The notes beneath the pieces were generated by a model that was not told the origin of the DNA, did not search any database, and worked only from the letters and a program-made list of their open reading frames with translations. A program made the translations under genes and the position numbers. Below are positions 26,601-33,990 of a DNA stretch of 64,000 bases, one piece after another. Within the stretch, counting starts at the first letter, position 1. Each line of letters opens with the position of its first letter. Origin of the DNA: Elephas maximus indicus (Eukaryota > Chordata > Mammalia > Proboscidea > Elephantidae); assembly GCF_024166365.1 (NCBI RefSeq), contig NC_064834.1:55656001-55720000 (forward strand), read 5' to 3'.

Positions 26601-29087
26601 GATGAATTTCGCCACAAATAAAATGTTGTAACATTTGTAAATTATAGTGAAGTTCCCTGGCTTGTCTTCAAACACTCACTTGACCCCTAAGGCTATAGAC
26701 AGTTCTACAGACCAGCCTTGAGCTCTCCTGAACGTTCTGCCCATGGATGTGCTAAGTGAGGAAACTGTTAGAGGTTCTAATAGTTGTGCTTTATAGGTTT
26801 TTTTTTTTTTTTCATTTACCATCACAGGGCTAACATTAAGTACTACCAATATTCCCTTTTTATGGATGAGGAAACTGAGGCTCAGAGGTTTGTTTTTAGA
26901 AGTTATATAAACATCAACTTACCTAGATTTTCAATAAATCATTAAAAAGGAAAAAAAACATTGTTTTGAGAAAAGGGATTCAAACTGAATTTAGTGCTTT
27001 AATACAGTCTTCTAGCCCAGGAGTTCTCACAGTTTAATGTGCAATCAATCACCTAGGAATCTTGTCAAAATACAGATTCTGATTCAGTAGATGTGGGTTA
27101 AGACTTAGACGCTGCATTTCTAACAAGTTTCAGGTGGTGCCAATTTTTTTTTTGTAAAACCAAACCAAACCTGTTGCCAGTTGAGTCGAATCCAATTCAC
27201 AGTGACCTTATAGGACAGAGTAGAACTGCCCCGTAGGGATTCCAAGGAAGGGCTGATGGATCTGAACTGCTAACCTTTTCATTTAGTAGCTAACCTCTTA
27301 ACCACTGTGCCATCAAGACTCTAATTTTTTGATAAGCAGAGCACCTGTTGAGTAGTAAGGCTCTAGCCCACTTAATTAAATCCTCAGTGATCATCTTGGT
27401 TACTTCTTTAAAACATGTATTTAAAAAAAAAAGCATTTATAAGAACTAGATTTGGTTACATCTTAGAACAAAATCCTTGAGTTATGGCACAGGAAAAGGT
27501 CCAGCAGGATACCTTTTAGTTTGGTCCTTCTAGTCATTCCAGGGAAGTTGTATATGTAGATGAGGGGTTTTAGCCTCCGATCTGAAAAAGCCACAACTTC
27601 ACAGGGTATGTTAGTTGCCACGATGCCCACAATTCCACTCACACACTGGAGTACCGTCTTTTCCTTGGTTTTAATATTAATAAATATTATGTAATTCCCA
27701 GAAGGGTAGCAAATGGTTTCATTGTTGACAAATTGAACATTCTGCTTAGGAAATCCTTGCACCCATCTTTGGGGAAAAAAAATATGTCACCATCAGTATA
27801 ATACATTTCAAATACTTTCTCTCTCTCTCTTTAACAAAGCAAGCAAAAAGTCATCAAAGTCTATGAAACACATTTACTCCATTTTTGCCCCCTTTCTGCC
27901 CAAAACAATTTCTAAGAAAAAAAAGAATATATAGTTCTGGCTGTGAGATCAGTTTTAGTCCACAAACTTTAGATGTTTAAATGTAGATGTAAAGTTCCAT
28001 GGCCTCAAGAGCCTTCTTCAGAGAATTTTTTTTACTAATGCAAGCCTGAGAAAGTCTTAGAAAGATTGCTGGGGTCAGGTACACTTGGAGAAAAAGTGAA
28101 AAAACATAGAGAAGAGAGCTTGATCCTAATTGAAAACAGGGCACATCCTGGACTGTTCTTTCATGATGAGTTTTGATTTTAAAAATAAAGTTAAAAAAAG
28201 TTTTAAGTGTGACAGCATGCTTTGTAGTTGTAAGAAAATTGCTTCCTTTTAAAATAAAGAATGTGTAGCTGTATTTTAGGTATAAAAAGACAGATATATG
28301 CAGAAAATAAAAAGAACCAAGTCGACATGAAAGAAAAGAGCGGTTAGAACACAAAAGAAACACGTTTTTAAGTAAGGAGTGTGTGCAGTGTGTATGCTAG
28401 AAAGAAGTAGAGTCTGAGATGAGGGAAGATTCTACTTTTATATAAATACTAAAGCTATACTTGAAGATGGTGGAAAGAAATAACATCTTATATCTATGCA
28501 ACGCTTTATGCTTTTCAAGGGCCCCTTCAAATGCAAATAAATCCAAAGCTAACAGATGGGAGTTAGAAGAAAGAAACTGACAGTCCTAACTTTGGGGAAA
28601 ATCACTGAAGGCGGAAACCGCAGGGATAGAACGGGGGCCGTCACTGGGATATGGGAAGTGTTTAGAAAAAGTCAGGGAAAACGGATCACTGAAGGGAATA
28701 CTGAGCAGAAGGAAGGTGCAGAAATGGAGGTGAACGGAGAGGAATACTGAGTAAGCAAGCAGGGGTCGGAGTCGCAGAAAAACGAGGGATGAGAACAACT
28801 GGGGACAGGGGCTCTGACTAATAGGGTTGGGGAACAGGAGAGAAGAGACCACAGGCAAGGAGTCTGCGGGAAGGGGTTTTGGGAGGTGTCGGAGAAGAGG
28901 TCGAAGTAACGGGGAAGAGCAGTTCTAAGGAACGGGAGGAAGAAGACGGTAAGGAGAGGGTGCAGGTCAGGAGGAGTTTCCCAGCAAGACCGAAGTCAGT
29001 CGCGGGACCGTGGACACCACACCTCACGAACAGGGACGGGCTGCCGGAGACTTGGTGGGAGTCCTCTCGCTCCCGGCCCTGCACCAT
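7130..29087 (-). CDS. CFAP43: CFAP43, cilia- and flagella-associated protein 43 (partial gene, six 5' coding exons)
   Basis: CFAP43 (also WDR96) is a large WD-repeat protein of the motile axoneme. Together with CFAP44 it forms the tether/tether-head that holds inner-arm dynein f, and human loss causes sperm-flagella defects. Coding exons in order on the minus strand are 29,087-29,023, 27,766-27,513, 23,416-23,320, 16,970-16,803, 14,343-14,193 and 7,289-7,130. They give 298 continuous codons plus one base, all phases compatible (2, 1, 2, 2, 0, 1 on exit). The product begins MVQGRERED and contains [41 protein letters not shown] and [12 protein letters not shown], which fit my memory of the human N-terminal WD40 propeller. 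Human CFAP43 is about 1,665 residues, so most of the gene lies left of this window. The position next to GSTO1, head to head, matches human 10q25. Confidence 0.93.
7890..8040 (-). mobile_element. hAT-type DNA transposon remnant
   Basis: Diverged copy of the family also at 20,725-20,935 ('ctgtaaaggatcagatagtatttc', 'gggccacataggtct'). A matching end fragment ('ccctaatttgctgacgtctgc') appears after the L1 at about 9,085, suggesting the L1 split this element. Orientation is uncertain. Confidence 0.5.
8045..8230. repeat. TA/TG-rich simple repeat with a SINE-tail fragment
   Basis: Runs of tatatatg, tgtgtata and atatatat. A short antisense AfroSINE/RTE tail fragment sits at 8,113-8,150 (gttgagttgatcccaactca). 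Confidence 0.8.
8235..9075 (+). mobile_element. L1 3' end (3' UTR), sense
   Basis: Afrotherian-type L1 3' UTR text ('gtctggggtcttaaaagctt', 'ccaggtaccactaccgaccg', 'gaatgggagaaaaatgcaga') ending in an A-rich tail at about 9,062-9,080. No ORF remains. Confidence 0.7.
9080..10080. other. CFAP43 intronic sequence with an ancient repeat
   Basis: At about 9,575-9,720 lies a well-known old mammalian repeat text ('aacaaatatttattggacac', 'cctcatggagcttatacc'). The remainder is unique AT-rich sequence with no exon signals seen. Confidence 0.5.
10083..10240 (+). mobile_element. AfroSINE, short form, sense
   Basis: Head ggaaaccctggtggcatagt, box B gttcaaatccacca, tail gatggcagtgggttttg. Confidence 0.92.
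10855..11066 (-). mobile_element. L1 3' end, antisense, short
   Basis: Reads as the reverse complement of the same L1 3' UTR found at 52,191-53,503 ('gtgctttaagtgaaggtttacaa', 'ctctccccctaatgagacag'), truncated to about 210 bases. Confidence 0.7.
11067..11885. other. CFAP43 intronic sequence
   Basis: AT-rich, no exon signal. A short antisense SINE/RTE tail fragment (agttgccgtcaagtcaattc) is at 11,561-11,606. Confidence 0.5.
11886..12030 (-). mobile_element. AfroSINE, short form, antisense
   Basis: Antisense tail aaaccaaactcattgccgtt to antisense head caaccagggctcc. A gatcttatata-type direct repeat sits on both sides (about 11,874 and 12,031), a likely target duplication. Confidence 0.92.
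12031..12552. other. CFAP43 intronic sequence
   Basis: Unique AT-rich sequence with several A runs. No feature supported. Confidence 0.5.
12553..12762 (+). mobile_element. AfroSINE, long form, sense
   Basis: Head ggagccctagtggcacagtg, extra block gagaaagatgtggcagtctg, tail ctgggtggcaacaaa followed by a T run. 'aggcaaagaaa' occurs before (12,539) and after (12,762), a likely target duplication. Confidence 0.92.
13120..13593 (+). mobile_element. L2 LINE 3' end
   Basis: Ends with the L2-type terminal text 'agaacgtaagatccatgagg ... cataaatacctgttgaatgaatga'. The upstream part is C/T-rich L2-like sequence. Diverged, noncoding. Confidence 0.6.
13640..14010 (+). mobile_element. L2-like internal fragment
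   Basis: C/T-rich text including 'ctacctggatgtcccccaaa' and 'caaaatggaactc', typical of L2 internal sequence. Because it follows an L2 3' end on the same strand it must be a second copy. Confidence 0.4.
14193..14343 (-). CDS. CFAP43: CFAP43 coding exon 5
   Basis: 151 nt, residues 196-245 (the first base completes Lys195). Acceptor ...ctatag, donor gtaatt. Encodes [10 protein letters not shown], then [20 protein letters not shown] and AETFR. Exits in phase 0 into exon 6. Confidence 0.93.
14430..14666. repeat. TG/TA microsatellite split by a SINE
   Basis: tgtgtgtg-type repeat at 14,438-14,460 and (ta)n(ca)n at 14,632-14,664, separated by the SINE at 14,461-14,617. Confidence 0.85.
14461..14617 (+). 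mobile_element. AfroSINE, short form, sense
   Basis: Head ggagccctggtggtgtggtg, box B gttcgaatccacca, tail tctacattaatgag. Inserted within a dinucleotide repeat just beyond CFAP43 exon 5. Confidence 0.92.
14667..15789. other. CFAP43 intronic sequence
   Basis: AT-rich, with two tandem-like 'gataaa(a/c)gcc(a)aa' pieces near 14,680 and 14,720. No exon or element recognised. Confidence 0.5.
15790..16290 (+). mobile_element. LTR-like interspersed repeat
   Basis: Text such as 'tatggtcttgtaactccca', 'ggtcagttttgcctt', 'gaaaccccataattgtgagt' and 'tgaattatcaaacccag' is of a dispersed, probably ERV-related repeat. Boundaries and family are not established, and the open frames across it are not conserved proteins. 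Confidence 0.45.
16803..16970 (-). CDS. CFAP43: CFAP43 coding exon 4
   Basis: 168 nt, residues 140-194 with split codons at both ends. Acceptor ...ttttaag, donor gtaagaag. Encodes [20 protein letters not shown], then [17 protein letters not shown] and [19 protein letters not shown]. The exon 3 junction gives W-N-W. Confidence 0.94.
17175..17320 (-). mobile_element. L1 3' end, antisense, short
   Basis: T-rich start then 'gagctttaagtgaacgtttac' and 'ctctccccctaatgagtcag', the same L1 3' UTR as at 52,191-53,503. Confidence 0.7.
17454..17511 (-). other. Candidate alternative CFAP43 exon (unproven)
   Basis: 58-nt segment between an acceptor (…aaactag, with an actaat branch-point-like sequence upstream) and a donor (gtatag). 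Its entry phase (1) and exit phase (2) equal those of exon 3, so it could replace exon 3 between exons 2 and 4 and would encode [18 protein letters not shown] plus a split Arg before NWES. If added after exon 3 instead, it brings a stop. No transcript evidence can be seen here; it may be a chance pseudo-exon. Confidence 0.3.
17870..18030 (+). mobile_element. AfroSINE, short form, sense
   Basis: Head ggaaaccctggtactgtagt, box B gttcaaatccaccg, tail cgacttgatggcaatgggtt. 'tggatgg/tggatagatgg' on both sides is a possible target duplication. Confidence 0.92.
18241..18407 (-). mobile_element. AfroSINE, short form, antisense (first of a pair)
   Basis: Antisense tail aaacccgctgccgtcgagtt to head attaaggttt. 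Flanked by cctcagacta at 18,231-18,240 and 18,408-18,417. Confidence 0.93.
18418..18561 (-). mobile_element. AfroSINE, short form, antisense (second of a pair)
   Basis: Antisense tail aaacccagtgctgcagagct to head ccaccagggttt, with part of the tRNA-like region deleted. Flanked by cctcagacta at 18,408-18,417 and 18,562-18,571, sharing one flank with the preceding copy. Confidence 0.93.
18620..18725 (+). mobile_element. MIR-like SINE remnant
   Basis: 'gggtttaaatcccaacatag', 'cacttaccaactccataact', 'ttaggcaagtacctta' fit the MIR core. Confidence 0.6.
18726..19301. other. CFAP43 intronic sequence
   Basis: No exon recognised; a weak MIR-like stretch ('agctctctgagctccagttt ... gatgaggactgtgac') lies at about 19,185-19,260. 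Confidence 0.45.
19314..19468 (-). mobile_element. AfroSINE, short form, antisense
   Basis: Antisense tail taaacaaaaccattgatgtc to head catcagggctcc, flanked by a perfect 12-bp duplication gatggaagtgat (19,302-19,313 and 19,469-19,480). Confidence 0.95.
19481..20448. other. CFAP43 intronic sequence of moderate GC
   Basis: Less AT-rich than its surroundings. The minus strand holds two neighbouring open stretches (20,219-19,998 and 19,935-19,732) separated by stops; I do not recognise a protein. It may be a decayed pseudogene or simply unique intron. Confidence 0.35.
20449..20608 (-). mobile_element. AfroSINE, short form, antisense
   Basis: Antisense tail taacccattgctgtcgagcc to head ctaccagagcacc. 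'agcaccta' / 'gagcaccta' flank it. Confidence 0.92.
20725..20935 (+). mobile_element. hAT-type DNA transposon remnant
   Basis: 'ggggttggcaaatgctttct' at one end and 'gggtcatagtttaccaatct' at the other are near-inverted terminal sequences. The interior matches a common mammalian nonautonomous hAT element ('aaaactttatttacaaaaac'). Confidence 0.65.
21089..21258 (+). mobile_element. AfroSINE, short form, sense
   Basis: Head ggaaaccctgttggtatagt, tail cgacagaaacgggttttggt; A-rich repeats 'aaaaaaatatt' flank both sides. Confidence 0.92.
21345..21555 (+). mobile_element. MIR-like SINE remnant
   Basis: 'aactatcatgtaacaggcac', 'gagcaggaagctgaggtcca' and 'ccatacagctggtaa' fit MIR. Confidence 0.6.
21895..22258 (+). 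mobile_element. Old L1 3' UTR, sense
   Basis: Typical L1M 3' text: 'cacactgtgtgactccattt', 'gctgcctgggaccagtgggg', 'ttgattgtggtgatggtttc', 'gtacctcaaggaagctt', ending in an A run at 22,250. Confidence 0.7.
22516..22728 (+). mobile_element. AfroSINE, long form, sense
   Basis: Head aaggaagtctggtggcacag, extra block gagaaaaagatgtgactgtc, tail caacccaacagctataagtt. 'aattaca' flanks it at 22,509-22,515 and 22,729-22,735. Confidence 0.92.
22736..23319. other. CFAP43 intronic sequence
   Basis: No repeat or exon recognised with confidence. Confidence 0.45.
23320..23416 (-). CDS. CFAP43: CFAP43 coding exon 3
   Basis: 97 nt, residues 108-138 with split codons at both ends (Gly107, Trp139). Acceptor ...atgttttag, donor gtaagt. 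Encodes [20 protein letters not shown], then [11 protein letters not shown]. Confidence 0.94.
23417..24469. other. CFAP43 intronic sequence
   Basis: AT-rich, no feature supported. Confidence 0.45.
24470..25680 (-). mobile_element. L1-like fragments, antisense
   Basis: T-rich antisense LINE text, e.g. 'gtgacactgtatttaactcc', 'gaattctagttctagaagtg', 'ttgccttttaattttc', 'atataccctcctgactttt'-like pieces. Old and diverged; boundaries approximate. Confidence 0.5.
26055..26214 (-). mobile_element. AfroSINE, short form, antisense
   Basis: Antisense tail taacccattgccattgagtc to head gccacagggtttcc. 'attagtccta'/'attagttcta' flank it (26,046 and 26,213), a diverged target duplication. Confidence 0.92.
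26215..27009. other. CFAP43 intronic sequence
   Basis: Old L1-like antisense text continues to about 26,420. A MIR-like core ('ttatggatgaggaaactgaggctcagagg') is at about 26,820-26,900. No exon signal. Confidence 0.5.
27010..27360 (+). mobile_element. MER5A-like hAT remnant split by a SINE
   Basis: Left part 'caggagttctcacagtttaa ... atttctaacaagtttcaggtggtgcc' and right part 'gataagcagagcacctgt' are MER5A-type text. They are separated by the SINE at 27,155-27,322. Confidence 0.65.
27155..27322 (-). mobile_element. AfroSINE, short form, antisense
   Basis: Antisense tail aaaccaaacctgttgccagt to head gccatcaagactc, inserted in a MER5A-like element. 'ccaatttttt'/'ctaattttttg' lie on the two sides. 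Confidence 0.9.
27513..27766 (-). CDS. CFAP43: CFAP43 coding exon 2
   Basis: 254 nt, residues 23-106 with split codons at both ends (Arg22, Gly107). Acceptor ...ccccaaag, donor gtatcc. Encodes [20 protein letters not shown], then [35 protein letters not shown] and [13 protein letters not shown], the first blades of the WD propeller. Confidence 0.94.
27767..28850. other. CFAP43 intron 1
   Basis: Contains a ctctctct run at 27,819-27,830 and purine-rich sequence from about 28,400. Open stretches on both strands are not recognisable proteins. No repeat assigned. Confidence 0.5.
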
Positions 29088-29420
29088 GGCCCGCGCTACT
29101 CTCAGCCGGGCCACCGGTAGCAAACACCGGACCTTGTCTCCGGGCTGCCACCGTTACTTCGCTGCCCCCAGGCCCCCGGGCTAGCGAGTCGTCCTCTGTT
29201 TACTCTCGTATCCAAGAGACCGTAACCCCCACGCCCATTGGCTCTGCCCTTTCAGCCTGCTTCCTCCCTAGGCAAGTGGATTGGTGGAAGGGCTTCCGAG
29301 TCTCGACCAATGGCAAGAGGCGAGGGAAGCGAGGGGCGGGCCCTACCCGAACAAGGGAGTTGTGGGAGATGGCAGCGAGCTGCTGGGCTGGCTAGTCTCG
29401 GAGCGTGACTCTCCAGGTTG
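28860..29420 (-). promoter_or_regulatory. CFAP43: CpG-rich CFAP43 promoter and first exon
   Basis: CpG dinucleotides become frequent here after tens of kilobases of depletion. Read on the minus strand there are CCAAT boxes at 29,237-29,241 and 29,280-29,284. A plus-strand CCAAT is at 29,307-29,311 and a GC box (ggggcggg) at 29,333-29,340. These lie 150-250 bases upstream of the CFAP43 start codon. The transcription start is not resolved; divergent transcription towards the GSTO1 side is possible. Confidence 0.75.
29023..29087 (-). CDS. CFAP43: CFAP43 coding exon 1
   Basis: 65 nt coding. The ATG at 29,087-29,085 has a strong Kozak context (gggccATGG). Encodes [20 protein letters not shown], then V and a split Arg that joins exon 2 as R-W-V-Q-G. 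The donor gtgtgg is weak, but the other nearby GT (gtgagg, three bases of phase away) would break the frame. An in-frame TTG lies further upstream but no upstream ATG is needed. Confidence 0.85.
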
Positions 29421-29479
29421 AGTGCGGTGTGGCCCAGCCCCTGGCTAATACTTACAATAAATATTAATAATAGCTGATA

Positions 29480-29622
29480 TTAATATTGAGTGCTGGCCGT
29501 ACCAAACGTTGTTTCAGGCGCTATGCAGGCATTATTTCATTTAATCGTCAAATCCTTCATGAGCCCCATTTTACAGATAAGGACAGTGAGGGTAAGAGGA
29601 GTAACTTGCGAGGCCTCAAAGC
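29480..29622 (+). mobile_element. MIR-like SINE remnant
   Basis: 'caggcgctatgcaggcatta', 'ccccattttacagataagga', 'gagtaacttgc' fit the MIR core. Confidence 0.65.
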
Positions 29623-29627
29623 TGTTG

Positions 29628-30180
29628 TTGTTAGGTGCCCTCCAGTCGGTTCCGACTCATAGCCACCCCATGTACAACAGAATGAAACACTGCTCGGTCC
29701 CGAGCCATCCTCACAACCGTTATTATGCTGGACCCCATTATTGCACCGGCTGTGTCAATCCATCTCCTAGAGGGTCTTCTCTTTTTCGCTGACCCTCTGC
29801 TTTACCAAGCATGAAGTTCTTCTCCAGGGACTGATCCCTCCTGATAACATGTCCAAAGCATGTGAGACAAGTCTTGCCATCTTTCCGTGTAAGGAGCTTT
29901 CTGGCTGTACTTCTCCCGAGACAGGTTTGTTCCCTCTTCTGGCAGTCCATGTTATATTCAATATTATTTGCCAATATGGTAATTCAAAGGCTTCAATTCT
30001 TCTTTGGTCTTCCTTATTCAGTGTCCAGCTTTCACATGCATACGAGGCGATTGAAAACACCATGGGCTTGGGTCAGGCGCGCCTTAGTCCTCAAGATGAC
30101 ATCTTTGCTTTTTAACACTTTAAAGAGAGCTCTTGGCAGTAGATTTGTCCAATGCGATGCGTTGTTTGATTTATTTAAGC
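29628..30180 (-). mobile_element. RTE LINE 3' end, antisense, 5'-truncated
   Basis: Begins with the inverted RTE 3' end (gttgttgttaggtgccctcc) and runs through the C-terminal part of the RTE ORF. On the minus strand one reads [20 protein letters not shown], then LPYWQIILNI and HVIRRDQSLE, matching the copy at 62,760-62,990. Frames are broken. It starts only ~200 bases upstream of the CFAP43 promoter boxes. Confidence 0.88.
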
Positions 30181-30211
30181 CTAAGCCTAAAAAGCCTAGT
30201 AGGGCTTAAAT

Positions 30212-30241
30212 CCAAAAACCAATAAATAAATAAATAAATAA
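30212..30241 (+). repeat. (aaat)n microsatellite
   Basis: About seven units of aata/aaat next to the RTE end. Confidence 0.9.
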
Positions 30242-30242
30242 C

Positions 30243-30440
30243 CCTATTGCCGGTTTTTTTTTTTTTTCTTCGTGGAGTTGATTCCGACTCAAAGCGACCC
30301 TTTAGGACAGAGTAGAACTGCCGCATAGGGTATCTAAGGCTTTAATCTTTATGGAAGCTGACTGCCACATCTTTCTACCCCAGAGTGACTGGGGAGTTCG
30401 ACCTGGTAGGTTCAAATGCTGACCAACCCAGTGTAACCAT
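30243..30440 (-). mobile_element. AfroSINE, long form, antisense
   Basis: Antisense tail ctattgccgg interrupted by a T run, then gttgattccgactcaaagcg, the extra block gactgccacatctttct, and a decayed head near 30,430. Confidence 0.85.
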
Positions 30441-30904
30441 AGAACTCCAAGCCCTTAATTACCATATAACACTTTCAAATATACCCTCTGCCCCCTCAAG
30501 GATGCAAACAGCTTCTGGATGTAACCTGACCCCATGGTCTGTATCCTGTCCTTGCTTCTTCCCTTAGGTCCTCTCCTGTAGTCTCCTCTTCCCTCCCCTG
30601 CCCTTCTTTAGGTCTCTCCTTCAGGTCTTCTACCTTCTTTCCTTCATTTCTTCCTCAGATGTTTATTAAGCATCTCTCATGCATTGTGCTAGTCACTTAG
30701 AACAAAATAGTGAGTGAAACAGATAAAGTGCGTTCCTTCTTGGCACTTAGAGACCTCATGATCCAAACAAGTCGACTGAGGTAGAGTTTGTCAACCTTAA
30801 CGCTTTCAGCATTTGGGGATGGGGAGAGGGGAATGTCCTGTGTGTTGTAGAATATATAGCAGCATCCCATGCAATTTAGTAGTTACCCCACCCCCACCCC
30901 TCAG
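30441..30904. other. CFAP43-GSTO1 spacer
   Basis: C/T-rich unique sequence, with old L2/MIR-like pieces at about 30,650-30,790 ('tttattaagcatctctcatgc'). No gene recognised. Confidence 0.45.
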
Positions 30905-31240
30905 TCCTAGGCGACCACTAATCTGCTTTCTGTCTCTATAAATTTGCCTATTCTGGACATTTCATATAAATGGAATCATAACATATATATGTCTTTTCGC
31001 TTTCTTGATGGTGTTGTTGGAAACACAAAGGTTTTTAGTTTTGATGACGTCCGGTTTATCTGTTTTCTTTCGTTGCTTGTGCTTTTGATGTTGTAGCTGA
31101 GAAACCATCGGTTAATCTGAGGTCATGAGGGTTTATGCCTATGTTTTCTTCTAAGAATTTTATAGTTTTTGCTCTTACATTTAAATCTGATCCATTTTGG
31201 TTTAATTTTTGCTTATGGTGTGAGGTCGGGGTCTTTTCCT
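30905..31240 (-). mobile_element. L1 ORF2 fragment, antisense
   Basis: Antisense L1 text: 'tctctataaatttgcctatt', 'catataaatggaatcataac', 'gttgcttgtgcttttgatgt', 'gttttcttctaagaatttta'. An internal deletion near 31,000 joins two separated parts of the element. Confidence 0.75.
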
Positions 31241-31499
31241 GTCAGAAGACACCTAATCAACAGGGAAAACAAGCCTAAAATGCTCCTTAAAAAAGCAGCC
31301 TTTTGGATCAGTATCTGTGTCAGTGACCATTACAGGTCAGCTTGCCTGTGACCCTTTCATCATGTGTAAGCACAGGAATGAACTATACTTAGAAAAGAAG
31401 TCATTTCTAGGTGATCCAGGTCAGAAGCCTCTTAGGGGGTGACTTTCAGAACATTTTCAAAGGAGAGAGGATAGGTATAGGAAAATATTATTTCCAAAT

Positions 31500-31690
31500 C
31501 AATGGTACCATGTAAGTATAATAATAGCTTTTATGAAGCTGCTAGTCCGTGCCTGGCATCTTACATCTTTGTGTTACGTGTACTATTTTCTCCTTATTGT
31601 AGACAGGAAAATGGGGATTTAGAAAGGCTAGGATTTTTGCCCCAAATCTCACAACTTTCAAATGAATTTGAACCCAGGTAGTTTTAATTG
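31500..31690 (+). mobile_element. MIR-like SINE remnant
   Basis: 'ccgtgcctggcatcttacat', 'tattgtagacaggaaaatgg' and 'tgaatttgaacccaggta' fit MIR. Confidence 0.55.
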
Positions 31691-31998
31691 TCTTAAAGAA
31701 TTCTTCTTTACAGGAGATGTGCAGACTTGGAAATTTTAAATTGAGCTGGGCATTTAGTTTGGATTGAGTATTTTTTTGGAAGAGGAGGAACAATAGGGAA
31801 TCTATTGTAATTCCCAGAACTTTTAGAATAAGTGATATGGGAAGAGGTCACATTTTATGGAGCTCCTGGGCTAATAAGCAGTTAATAAAAATGGTGGAAT
31901 ATCATTATTTTGTGCATCTAATCTGAGAGATCCAGATTTTATTTGTCAACTTCAGATATTTGTACGCGTCTATGATTGGGTTTTTATGATACATGTTA

Positions 31999-32182
31999 AG
32001 GAGCCCTGGTGAGACAATGGTTAAAGCACTCAGTGTTAACAGAAAGATTGGAAGTTCGAACCTACCAGCAGCTGGGTGAGAGAAAAGACCTGGTGATCTG
32101 CTCATGTAAAGATTACAGCCTAGGAAACCCTAGGGGGCAGTTCTGCTCTGTCCTATAGGGTCGTTATGAGTCAAAACATGAG
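31999..32182 (+). mobile_element. AfroSINE, long form, sense
   Basis: Head aaggagccctggtgagacaa, middle block with gacctggtgatctgctcatg, tail gggtcgttatgagtcaaaac. Faces the antisense copy that follows. Confidence 0.92.
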
Positions 32183-32189
32183 TTAGGCT

Positions 32190-32399
32190 GTTGTTGTTGC
32201 ATGCTGTTGAGTCCATTCTGACTCATAGTGACCCTATCGGACAGAGTGGCACGCCCTCTAGGGTTTCCTAGGCTGTAATCTTTATGGGAGCAGATCACCA
32301 GGTCTTTTCTCCTGTGGAGCCTCTGATGGGTTCAAACTACAGACCTTTCAGTTGGCATTGTGCCACCAGGGCTTAACCATTGTGCCACCAGAGCTCCTT
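32190..32399 (-). mobile_element. AfroSINE, long form, antisense
   Basis: Antisense RTE-like tail gttgttgttgcatgctgttg, block gatcaccaggtcttttctcc, head ccaccagagctcc. Forms an inverted pair with 31,999-32,182. Confidence 0.92.
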
Positions 32400-32765
32400 G
32401 TCACATTTGGTCCACCCCTAATTCTGGGGCAAGAATACAAACAGAGACTAACTATTTGTGCAACAATTTCAATTATTTATTGAACTTAAAAAGTCAAAAT
32501 ATAAATTATAAGAATGAAAATTAGAAATTCAAATAAAAATTGTTTAAATAAAGGTAAAAATTTTCACTTAAATGTTTAGATTTAATTAAATCTTATTAAA
32601 TATTTTATATAAACAAAACTATCTACAATACTAGTGTTTAATGTTCATCTAGTTGCCAAAGTACCTAATTGGTTTCATGCTTCATACATTTCATATATGT
32701 CACATCCAGATATTTTATATAAATATATATATATATATTTATAACATTTACTAGTAATAACAAAA
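32400..32765. other. AT-rich spacer
   Basis: Strongly AT-rich with a (at)n run at 32,718-32,738. No gene or element recognised. Confidence 0.6.
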
Positions 32766-32970
32766 GGAGCGCTGGTTGTGCAAACAGTTAAGCACTGGGC
32801 CACTAACTGAAAGGCTGGCAGTTCAAGCCCACCCAGTGGCTTTTCAGGAGAAAGACCTGCTGATCTGCTCCTGTAAAGATCACAGCCTAAAAAAACCTAT
32901 GGGGCAGTTCTACTCTGTCCCATGGGGTCACCATGAGTCAAAATTGACTTGATGGCACCTAACAACAGTA
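32766..32970 (+). mobile_element. AfroSINE, long form, sense
   Basis: Head aaggagcgctggttgtgcaa, block gacctgctgatctgctcctg, tail ending gatggcacctaacaacagta, i.e. an RTE-type (CAA)-like end rather than the gcaatggg end. 'agtaataaca/agtaacaag' flank it. Confidence 0.92.
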
Positions 32971-33888
32971 ACAAGAACTGTTTTATCTTATAAAACATTC
33001 CCCAACCTCCACGTACAAATGTCGTGTACTAATTTGTGAGAACTCCTGGAACCACAAATTGGAAACCAAAGAGAAGCAAGAAAATAGTCACTTGATTCTG
33101 CTAGGAAATGATACTTACTTATGTGTGAATTAATACATTCATGTTCTCTGAAAGGAAGGAGTGGACCATTTCTGCCACCCCCAAACCAGTGTCCGTTTCT
33201 GACGTTAGGAGGGGCACAACCCAGAAACCTCACAGGGTTCAAAGACAGTAGCTATTTATTTCAAGGAGATGAGGCAAGAAGGCTGTAGAAGCATTTCTCT
33301 GGGGTGGGGAGGAGGTTAGTCACAACAGCAAATCTTTTGGGTTACAGTTGTGCTGAGGAAGTGTTAAATGCTGGATTCCATCTGACAGAGACAGTTGTGT
33401 GTTCTTTAATAGACTTATTTGTGTGTGTGTATGTGATACGTGGAACCCTCTGAAGCATGGGGGCCATGGCAGGAGCACCCCTTGCAGGGTCTCTGGATGG
33501 TACTATGTCACGTGTTTAACAACGATGTACTTAACTGAAAGATAAAATAATGTAGGAGGAAGACTTTGTAGGAGATGATCCAAGAACAAAACAGTGAAAT
33601 TTATAAGTATGACAGAATACATTATAGAGTAACAAGAAATAAATCAGTAAGTACTTTGGGGTGACTGTAAGGGAGACATACTGTATTTTATCAAATTTAA
33701 GATTTCACCAATTGTAAGATGAACTGATAATGGATAAAAACCTACCAATTTAGCTATAGCATAATGCTTTCTCACCAGAACTTCAATTTTATACTTACTG
33801 AAAGAATGCTTTTAAACTTATTTATACAGATTTTTTTAAATCATAAAAGATCTCTTAAACTTATTTAGACATAGGTTTTTATCCAATA
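32971..33888. other. CFAP43-GSTO1 spacer
   Basis: Unique sequence with a tgtgtgtgtg run at 33,421-33,430. No gene recognised on either strand. Confidence 0.5.
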
Positions 33889-33990
33889 TTGTTGCTGTTG
33901 TTGTCAGGTGTTGTTGAGTTGGCTCCATCTCATAACAATCTCATGGATAACAGAATGAAATGTTGCCTAGTCCAGGGCCATCTTGTGCAA
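33889..33990 (-). mobile_element. RTE LINE 3' end fragment, antisense
   Basis: gttgctgttgttgtcaggtg then 'cataacaatctcatggataacagaatgaaatgttgcc', about the last 100 bases of an RTE. Confidence 0.8.

Noticed and set aside
28879-29184. 101-codon plus-strand frame overlapping CFAP43 exon 1
   Set aside because: Shadow of the CpG-rich promoter and exon; no family resemblance and no supporting splice pattern.
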